Source: Echinometra lucunter (lineage: Eukaryota; Echinodermata; Echinoidea; Camarodonta; Echinometridae). Taken from it: 64,000 nt of DNA. Position numbers and translations under genes: made by a program. The notes under the pieces were generated by a model, which saw only the letters and a list, made by a program, of their open reading frames with translations, had not been told where the DNA came from and did no database searches. Below, in pieces: positions 55,366 to 64,000 of the stretch (positions within the stretch are counted from its first letter, which is position 1; the number at the start of each line of letters is the position of its first letter). The stretch lies in the NCBI GenBank assembly GCA_029962745.1, contig CM057158.1:5512602-5576601 (forward strand). The letters are read 5' to 3'.

Positions 55366-55560
55366 ATGCATGCTTGAAAGAGCAGGATTCTATAGCAGTG
55401 TGAAATCCTTTGTTAATATCATTATAGGATGAAAGTCAACTATCGATTTTTCCAAGTGAATGTACAGAATGTATGCATGAAAGAGCAGGATTCTGAAATC
55501 CTTTGTTATTTTAAGAATGGAAATCAATGACTGATTTCTTTTTTGTTTCTCTCTGAATGT
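55366..55560. repeat. Imperfect tandem duplication, ~104-bp period
   Basis: GAAAGAGCAGGATTCT, GTGAAATCCTTTGTTA and GATT(T/C)(T/C)T near 55376-55460 recur at 55480-55560 with small deletions; both copies end in GAATGTACAG. Confidence 0.7.
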
Positions 55561-55849
55561 ACAGGGATAATTCAACATACAAGTATAACATTAAAAGCCG
55601 ATGACGGTCTATACTGCTTGGAAAGATCTCTTAACCATATAAAGTCTATAAGGGGCACAATGTGCCACATACCCCATTTTCCTTTGCCCTTCCTACACCT
55701 TAAGATCAAATTCTACCAAATTTGGGGACTTTCCCTATAAAAATCTAACTGAAAACATTTTCTATGTTTAATGCAGGTATGCCCGAGACTTCCGGCTGCC
55801 ACGGGAACCATAAGTTGTCAAACAATTTGAATGATTTTATCTTTTTTAT

Positions 55850-56055
55850 TTGTTTGTTGTTGTTGTTGTTTTTTGGGGGCTGTGACCTCGTGTTTTTTGT
55901 TTTTGTTTTTAATTTGTATTGTCTATTTTTTTTTTAAATTTTGTATCATGTATGTGATTTTATGTATGCACAGACTTGCTGAAGAATAGCCATTGGCTGA
56001 AGCAAGTGCCCCCATGATGAAAAAAAAAGAACTAAAATGAAATGAAATGAAATGG
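55850..56055 (+). mobile_element. Candidate LINE 3' UTR tail
   Basis: T-rich stretch, TTTGTATCATGTATGTGATT, then GACTTGCTGAAGAATAGCCA TTGGCTGAAGCAAG and (GAAAT)n. Typical of CR1-like LINE 3' ends; only the non-coding tail is present. Confidence 0.5.
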
Positions 56056-56762
56056 AAACCATGTCAGTCAAATTTTACCATATCGGTTAACAAGAAATTT
56101 GTGGAAGATATGGGTTTTTATTTCTTGTAATTTTCTGAAGGGCCTGAATATGAAATAATAATGATTGTAAATCAGTTGTGAAAATATAGGCTGTTTATGG
56201 TTTTTCTTTATTTGGCGCCCAAAACAGTATATGAGAACGTTGAAAACTTACTTTTTGAAATTTCCTTCGATTTTTTCTGCAATTTTGAAACTTTCATTCT
56301 TATATACATGTACTACTTTTAGTATGAGTTATAGGTCAAATTTTCAATCAAGATACTCTAGATTTCTAGTTTATATAACGAAAAATTAAATGAGATACTA
56401 TACAATCCCCAACATAATTTTAGAATAATTTTCTATGTATTTCCTTATATCATTAATAGCGCCCCACCTGGTATAACCTTTCGAAATGTTGACAATGCTG
56501 AATTATATGAAAATGATTGGTTAAAGGACAAAACCATATTAAAGTGAAAAATGTATACTTTTTTCATATTTTCTATGTATTTCTCCGTAATTTAGTAAAT
56601 AGCGGCCCGAGAAGGTGACCTTGAAAATACCAAAAGTGGTGACTTGTACACTTTGCGTTGGTCTACCTATAGTATGTGCCAAAAATTAGAGTGATCGGCA
56701 TGATAATTACGCTCCTGAGCTTGGAAAGGGTGATACCTTGGCTTTTATAGGGTAAGAAATAT

Positions 56763-57055
56763 GGAGAAAAGAAGAGAGAGGGGAAAGAGGGGAAGAGATG
56801 AAAGAAAGGAAGGGGAGATGGAGAGAGACAGAGAGACAGACAGAGAAAGAAGAGAGGGGGGAGGGGAGCGGGGAGGGAGAGAGAAAGGAGAGAGACAGAG
56901 AGAGATCTAGAGAGAGAAAGAATTGTAGCAGCAGTAGGAGACTTTATTGGCTAACTTGTTTAGCACAAATCTACCACAAGAGAGAGAGAGAGAGAGAGAG
57001 GCAGAGAGAGTAAAAGAGAGAGACAAATAGACAGAGAGAGAGAGACAAAGAGGTT

Positions 57056-57113
<58 letters not shown>

Positions 57114-57130
57114 GAGAGAGAGGGGGGGGG
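56763..57130. repeat. GA-rich/(GA)n microsatellite region
   Basis: Several (GA)n runs, the longest about 57060-57121 followed by a 10-base G run. Confidence 0.93.
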
Positions 57131-57606
57131 GCACTAATGGGAGGGGGTAATAGAAATGGAAACCCAGCTGCGCATTTCGGAAAGTGAAGGTCAAGTTGTC
57201 CGCTTATGGAAATGTTAATTAAAATCGACATGGTCCACATGACATTGCAAACATTACCAACAAATGCGAAGCATCACATTCATGCACGACAGCGTATAGC
57301 TTCTGTCATGCACGTGGCTCCCCTACCCAATCAAAATAACGTAAAAAAGGGGCGAAGGAAACATGAAAAGAAGACGATAATGCCCATTTCAAACGCGATG
57401 CCACCCTCTCCTTACTCGATTTTTTAAAACATATCGCCACGACATGTCATACCATGGATCCATGGTCATACCAATGCCCAGGGCCTGAAGAGATAGATCC
57501 ACGCTATACTAAATTAACTGTAAACGATCGTGATCCCTGATATTTCTAGCTTCAATAGGTTTCTCTGCATTGTTTATGCAAATCAATTTTTTGATTAATG
57601 TAAATG

Positions 57607-57700
57607 GTATGATGGTGATGATGATGATGGTGATGATGATGACGATGACGACGACGACGATGATGATGATGATGACGATGATGATGATGATGATGATGAT
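57607..57700. repeat. (GAT/GAC)n microsatellite
   Basis: About 31 triplets, mostly GAT with GAC interruptions. Confidence 0.95.
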
Positions 57701-58390
57701 CCACGATCTAAAGTATTTATATGGCGCCATTATCTGTTAGAAAGAAGGCGCGGGTTCCGCCAATAAAGTTTCTGAACATAACCTTTTGAAATACGTTAAG
57801 TTTTTAGGCATGGCTTGAAGTCCACTGCGGCAAGCAAGAATATAAGGCATCTTAGGGATACACCGTGGCGCGAAAAGACAAGAAGTAAATTTCATTTGTT
57901 CAAGACGTAGTTTTTTTCGCCGTAGTTTGATTCTGTTTTCCATGAGATGATTACTGGACAGAGCCATGCAAATCAGAGGTTGTCTACACTCTCGGTATTC
58001 ATTTTGTCACTGTTTGTGTATATCTTTACGCTATTGATTTGTGTCTCAAAGCGTTCACCTTCTAATGCCCTGGCTGTATGTATTATGTGTGGGTTTAAAA
58101 ATCGATGGATCAACTGATTGTCTAAAGACATATACTAGACGGCGTAGGGTACAAAAATTGATTATGTCTCCCATATTCATTCAAATCAGATATATAGACG
58201 GACCATACCTATTCTATCATGTCTCTTGATACATCCAATATGGCCTCTCCCATGTCTTTTGGTGACCCGACATCATAATACTCCTGGTGACAATATTCCT
58301 CTGGGCTTTATCTCGTCAAAGGTACACTGGAACAAACATTATACCAAACCATAACCCTAACCCTAAGCCTATATTGTAGCCGGAGTATAT

Positions 58391-59184
58391 TTCTCCTTGG
58401 TGTGGCAGGGGTATATCGGGATTTGCAGATGTTGGAGCTTTTTGTGCCCATTGAGTCAACTTGTCCTTCCTAACCAGGCTCTTTTTATTGCCCAGTGATT
58501 TTCTTGACCATCTTGAAATGGCCATATTGACCACCTTCAAGTGAAGTCATGAAAATTGAAAATGACTTTTTATACACATATACCAGAAAAGGTTTACCCA
58601 CCTTTTCTTCAGAAACGTTCAGAAACGTCCTTATTTTCCAAAAATAAACTCGCCACAGATCCAACTATGCAGTGATCTTTGCGGTGCCAAGATTAAAAAA
58701 AAAAAGAAGAAGAAAGAAATCAGTCAGAGACTAGACTATTTTCACTTTTCACATTTTCATTGCCCTCCTCTAAGTTCTCCTTTGGTGTGGCAGGGGTATA
58801 TCGGGATTTGCAGATGTTGGAGCTTTTTGTGCCTATTGAGTCAACTTGTCCTTCCTAACCAGGCTCTTTTTATTGCCCAGTGATTTTCTTGACCATCTTG
58901 AAATGGCCATATTGACCACCTTCAAGTGAAGTCATGAAAATTGAAAATGACTTTCTATACACATATACCAGAAAGGTTTACCCACCTTTTCTTCAGAAAC
59001 GTTCAGAAACGTCCTTATTTTTCAAAAATAAACTCGCCACAGATCCCACTATGCAGTGATCTTTGCAGTGCAAAGATAAAAAAACAAAAGAAGAAGAAGA
59101 AAGAAATCAGATAGGGGCTAGACTATTTTCACTTTTTCACATTTTCATTTTAAAGAGCTTAAAGAGCACTCCTCTAAGTTCTCC
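58391..59184. repeat. Recent ~385-400 bp tandem duplication
   Basis: Copy 1 about 58391-58774, copy 2 about 58775-59184, then a third start (TTCTCC) breaks off. The copies differ at only a few positions plus an A-tract length change and a short insertion (TTAAAGAGCT) near 59150. No ORF spans both. Confidence 0.92.
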
Positions 59185-59442
59185 GAATTCCACTTAGAGT
59201 GTCAAAAGCTGTCGAATTTCATGTTTGTTTTTGTTTTTGTTTTGTTTTTTAAACTCGGGAAAAATTGTTATGCTGCATGTAATGAAGCAAAGGGAATCTT
59301 TGCGCAATTTGCATACAAATGAAAAACAGGAAGTTCTCTAATCCCGGTCTCTAATATGAGATGTTAGGACAATATTCGCCAACATGAGATTGGCATAATT
59401 TGAGTAATCATAATCATCAACATCATCGTTGTCATCTTCATC

Positions 59443-59445
59443 TTT

Positions 59446-59489
<44 letters not shown>

Positions 59490-59490
59490 T
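59443..59490. repeat. (CAT)n microsatellite
   Basis: About 15 CAT units; the poly-His reading is an artefact. Confidence 0.95.
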
Positions 59491-60996
59491 ATCATATCAT
59501 CATTACGTCCTGTCTTAGGGGCACCAGTGATCTATTCTTTATACTGTGGGAATTGCCAAGGGATAAATCAGTTCATTGTAGTGCTCGCATCTTTTCCACT
59601 GTCAACAGCAACTTGTACTATGTAGGATGTGTAGTGTGGTTTTTGCTGTACGCCATTCGTTCGAGTATCATGACCATATACCATTTTCATGCAGTTCACG
59701 CTTTTTCACTGATTGTTAGAAGGTCGTAGTTTAGTCATCTAACTTTTCAAAACATTATAATTTCATTATTATGTGTTCGTTTTGTTGTATAATTGTCGAG
59801 TATGTTTCTGGGATTGTTCTGGTATCTACACCCAAGTCACTAGCGGTTGATGTTAATGGAGGGTTAATTCCTGCATGGACCGGAAGTTATTCAATATCTG
59901 GTTAGACGATAGACTGAGAGTGTCTTCATTGACACGAAACGTATTCTGAAAAATAGCTCCTGTAGCTTTACATCAGAGTTTTTGACAGCAAAATCATTTA
60001 CTGTAATGTGTTTTTCCAAAGGTGCAAATTAGTGATAGACAAGTCCCTACTAACTGGATTAACGTATCCAGAAACTAATCAGGAATAACAAAAACATGAC
60101 TGCCCATATCCTCAGCGCCCCTCCCCCCCCCCAAACAGTGCAATCCCAGGTAACACAAGTGCTTGTCATTGCTTATGGGTCTCGAAATTAATATGATTAC
60201 ATAACTAAGCGACCCGAGTTCCTGACCCATAAGCAGTATTTGTGCCACCGTGATGTTGCTCTATATGGATTGCTAGAGATATTTGGGGGGGGGGGGGAGG
60301 GATAAGAATGAAGACTTTGAATCTATTTCATTTATTCAATGTGTTAATCAAATGAGTGAATATCCACTCCAAAGTTACAGAAATTCTTCATCATGATTTC
60401 TCCAACTGAATGACCACGATCTCATCCACTTGGGATGTCTCGTATGATTCATGTGACACTCTCAGTCCCTGTCTCAGTCATGCAGAACTCAAACAGTAGT
60501 GCAGTGTATATCTGCAAGGAGCTACACCACACTACGCGAATTGTGGAGACCCTCCCCCCCCCCCCCCAAAAAAAAGTGCAAGGTGCTGGGAGTATCCACA
60601 CCTTCATTTGGGCCTCACACTAACTGACTATTATATAAGATAAAAGTAAAAATAACTGACATAATCAACGAACAAATTGACATAATCAACGAACTAACCA
60701 TGATTTTGCCATGACTTTTACATGTAGGCCTATTAGCCAAGGCGCCTCGTACTGTACATGGCAATGTGCACCACATCCAGGAATATCATATCAATATGCA
60801 TTAGGTTCGTAACAATTTCAAAAGAGAGAGAGAGAAGGGGAAAGGGCAAAATGAATAAGCTACTCTCCCCAATCTTTCCCCCATCTGTTCTTTGAACATG
60901 TTGAAAATTCTTACATGCATTTTCACTGTAAGACCGTTGCCCGCTCAGAGGCTGGACTCAGGCTACGCCACTTGAAAGCATACACACGTCCAAACT

Positions 60997-61028
<32 letters not shown>

Positions 61029-61469
61029 ACCAGTATCATAACGAAGGGGAAATGATGGCCGATGCCAAAAACCGTTTGAAAGATCAGACTGCAATTAATC
61101 AAATTAATCCGCATGATATATGCAGTCATCCGGTTGGCAAGAGTTTAACCATTTGATATCAGTGAAACTTATTAAATGACCCCCTCATCATGCTCATGTC
61201 ACGCATACTGTTGAACATTTCGTTGTCGGAAATGTGATGATCCAATCCTCATGTATTTTCATCATCTGAAAATGATAAGGAGAGCAATGCATAGCTTTGT
61301 GTTGTGATACGTCACGATGTAGAATGTAGAATAATCAATTAATTACTGATTGGTTGTTTGGCAAAGCAATGGATGAGTAGATTGAATGAATAAATGGATG
61401 ATGCATGGAAGAATGATTCAATCAGTCAATCAATCAATCAGTCAATCAATAATATTGACCTACCAATCA

Positions 61470-62064
61470 AGCATTCAATTCAATTCAATTCATTTATTTC
61501 GCAAAATAAAATTAAAATACATTATAATATTACAATAACATTATATGCATATATACAATATTCTGCGGGGCTTTCCTCGAAGGTTAAAAACCTGTAATTT
61601 AGGATCGCCCATGTACAGTACAATGAAAAATATACAAATATTATACTAACAATACAGCAAGAAAACACTATGAAAAAGAGACACATAAATAACAATTTAA
61701 ACGAGGAAGGAAAGGAAAGGGGAAAGGGGATGGGGGGGGGGGGGAGATATGTAGCATGACAATTAATTAACTGTGTTGATTAATAGCTATTTACTAATAA
61801 GATCTTGTACTGCTTCCTAAAAGAAGATAAAAATTGCGATTTTGTTATATCATGGGGTATCATGTTCCAGTGTTTGGGACCTAGGTAACTTATTGATTTA
61901 GCTTCAAAACTTGTTTTAACGGACCATAAATGAAATTTATTGGAAGATCTAGTATTATAATTATGAACTTGACTGTTATATTGAAAAAGATGTGAAAATG
62001 GGGAAAGCATAGCAGTTGCAGCAAAAATCGAACGAAACCAACTGAACATTAAGCATTCATTCAA
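61470..62064 (-). mobile_element. 3' end of a non-LTR retrotransposon (reverse transcriptase C-terminus plus 3' UTR)
   Basis: The open frame 62064-61780 ends a LINE protein: FSHLFQYNSQVHNYNTRSSN, then SYLGPKHWNMIPHDITKSQF and SSFRKQYKILL. The HNYNTR and GPKxWNxxP motifs typify the region after the reverse transcriptase palm in CR1/Jockey-like LINEs. About 300 bp of 3' UTR follows, ending in AAATAAATGAATTGAATTGA (plus-strand 61477-61500). 5'-truncated, as usual for LINEs. Confidence 0.88.
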
Positions 62065-62703
62065 TTAAAAATATTGTCAAATAGTTCAAATATAAACACC
62101 CATGAAAGGAAGGAATGAATGAATCCTTCAAATATTTAATCACAAAATATTATTAATCGATACATCAATGATTAATAAATAAGTGAATGTAAAGACTAAT
62201 CAGTTAAAATCGATTGATTCATTCGTCTAGACAAAGAGTTATTATAGAGCTCTGTCATAAATTATTATACATCCCCGGGTATACAGGTAGACTACTGAAG
62301 CAGACTGTTGAAGCACTTACCATGCTTACACCATCTGATGAAATGCAACCACGTGGCTCATCATGGCGGAAACGGGAAGATATCACCGTCAACTCAACCA
62401 TTAATCTTCCTGCAATACTGACAGGCGGGGGGGGGGGGGGATGAAAACCAAAGAACCACCGATTTAATACGCCATCATCCGCACTGTTACCACTCTATTT
62501 CAAAAAAGTACATTGAGAAACTTGACTTTTTAAAAATTTCCCTCTAAGAAAAGCAGATATGGAAAGAAAAATGAATATCTCTCTCTCTCTCTATCTATCT
62601 AAACCTTCCCTGCCCTCTCGTAATCAGCTTGCTCAGGGAGATTCTAAAATCTTAAGAAAGGCGAAGGGGCTGCTCATTACCGAAATAATTGACAAACAGA
62701 CCA

Positions 62704-62870
62704 AGGAGAAGGAGGAGGAGGAGGAGGTGGAGGAGGAGGAGAAGAAGAAGAAGAAGAAGAAGAAGAAGAAGAAGAAGAAGAAGAAGAAGAAGAAGAAGAA
62801 GAAAAAAGAAGAAGAAGAAGAAGAAGAAGAAGAAGAAGAAGAAGAAGAAGAAGAAGAAGAAGAAGAAGAA
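62704..62870. repeat. (GAG)n(GAA)n purine microsatellite
   Basis: About 12 GAG-type then 40 or more GAA triplets with one AAA break. Able to form triplex DNA; all frames across it are artefacts. Confidence 0.96.
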
Positions 62871-63854
62871 TGACTGCGGAAGAGAGGGTGGGCCCCTCTT
62901 GCCCCACCACCCCACCGCAACCTCTGGATCAGCCCGTATGACTCCCATCCTGCAGGTTCTAGTGCCTCCACTTCTATGCATGAATTTATGGATTTATGCA
63001 TGAATCCTAATGCAATTGATGTTTACCTAGCCAACTCCCATTTTTATCACTGAAACTAATATCGCATTCGAGATTATGAATAACGACAAAATGATTGATG
63101 TGTCTAAAATAATGCATGCAAGGCAGAACAAATATATGCTGGTAGTAATGTAAACGTTCACTGAATTTGGCATGGACGTATCGGTAACTTCTGTCGTCGT
63201 AAAACAAATTACCATGATGGTTGATGAAATCCTGTTAATATCTTTAAAAATCAGTTTAAAGCTAAATTTAGAATATTGAAACCCAGCAGAAATCATTGCA
63301 ATTAACCCCCATAAATCTTCATCAGTACTGTACAACGTGTAGAGTCATACGTCGTAAGATTGTCCATATTTCTGTTCAATGAAATCTTGACAATTAAGTG
63401 CGTGCGTGTGTGTTTTTTAAAAACTGCTTTCGCAGCTAATTATTTTACCATATTGTGACCCAGCAAGAATCATGGAAATTTAACCCCGTTAAGTCTCATT
63501 TAACATGATTAATATATCAATTAATATCAAATGTCTATATCTTACGTCAGTACAATGTGTGCTATGAGGTTCGTTAGTCAAAGATTGTTTGGCAGAGAGG
63601 GGATGGGGGGGGGGGGGGGGAGGGGACACTTAAACACAATTTTTTAATATGTATTTTTACCTTAACTTTAACATGATATATTGCATTGCCGGGAGGCACT
63701 GCATAATGGATCCGCTAAATCTAGACAAAGGCCAGTACCACTTGTGTGCACTTCGTTGCGCAGATAATAGTATTTCTTGAATGCCCTTGGCGTCTGCATG
63801 TACAGTCACATAGCAACTTCTTGTAAAAATTCTTTTCATGATGTAGTGAATGAC

Positions 63855-63965
63855 ATCAGTGATCGTCATCATTATTTTCATGATGACGATGATCATGAAA
63901 ATAATAATGACGATCATGAAAGTAATGATCGTCATCATTATTTTCATGCATGATCATCGCCATGA
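63855..63965. repeat. Alternating inverted repeat of GATCGTCATCATTATTTTCA
   Basis: The word occurs forward at about 63861, reversed at about 63891-63912 and forward again at about 63929, giving two competing hairpins. Confidence 0.8.
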
Positions 63966-64000
63966 TCACCATCATCGTAATATTCCAGAGGGCACACGGA

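Noticed and set aside
58351..58369. Telomere or large interstitial telomeric array
   Set aside because: Only about two and a half CCCTAA units; chance or a tiny relic.
62559..63003. Poly-Lys/poly-Glu/poly-Arg/poly-Ser proteins
   Set aside because: All frames come from the (GAG)n(GAA)n microsatellite; no start context, splice sites or conservation.

Overview
The window reads as nuclear DNA from a marine deuterostome invertebrate, most likely an echinoderm and probably sea-urchin-like. It is AT-rich and intron-rich, with dense short inverted-repeat elements, tRNA-derived SINEs, LINE tails, many microsatellites and an unusual number of poly(G)/poly(C) runs. The taxon is inferred from repeat style and from the one recognisable gene, not from any database search. 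Nothing looks bacterial: no operons, no CRISPR array, no rRNA.  The only gene I can assemble with confidence is NSUN2, the multisite tRNA/mRNA cytosine-5 methyltransferase, on the minus strand from its ATG at 31150 to its TAG at 3403. Nineteen coding exons join in phase with GT-AG introns to give 788 residues (human NSUN2 has 767). The SAM-binding loop [11 protein letters not shown], the DVPC cysteine (about residue 268) and the catalytic TCS cysteine (about 318) are all present. The ORF is intact and ends in a long acidic tail. A poly(A) signal lies about 110 bases past the stop.  Layout by region. 1-3402: downstream flank with a small MITE, a SINE and a four-copy repeat carrying two perfect nuclear-receptor DR1 motifs. 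3403-31150: NSUN2, its introns full of mobile elements. The intron between the last linker exon (17980) and the next coding exon (10930) is the most unusual part. It holds (a) about nine decayed tandem copies of the 5' end and splice acceptor of the adjacent exon (10890-12000); (b) a roughly 5.3 kb element (12018-17356) whose two ends carry a perfect 128-bp inverted repeat. Each arm has a TATA box and initiator pointing inward, is flanked by parts of a terminal hairpin, and a full copy of that hairpin lies inside; and (c) the 3' end of a non-LTR retrotransposon (17357-17810). 31150-34150: NSUN2 5' flank with a microsatellite, a degenerate ~22-bp repeat field, and inside it a very regular 77-bp satellite of 22 full units. 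34150-64000: about 30 kb with no exon I can support, made of microsatellites, GA/CT-rich tracts, foldback elements, direct duplications and LINE/SINE remnants.  The gene acts alone here; there is no neighbouring pathway. The best candidates for something new are the hairpin-ended, promoter-bearing inverted-repeat element, the tandem array of pseudo-acceptors next to a real exon, and the way poly(G) tracts sit at the ends of one MITE type.
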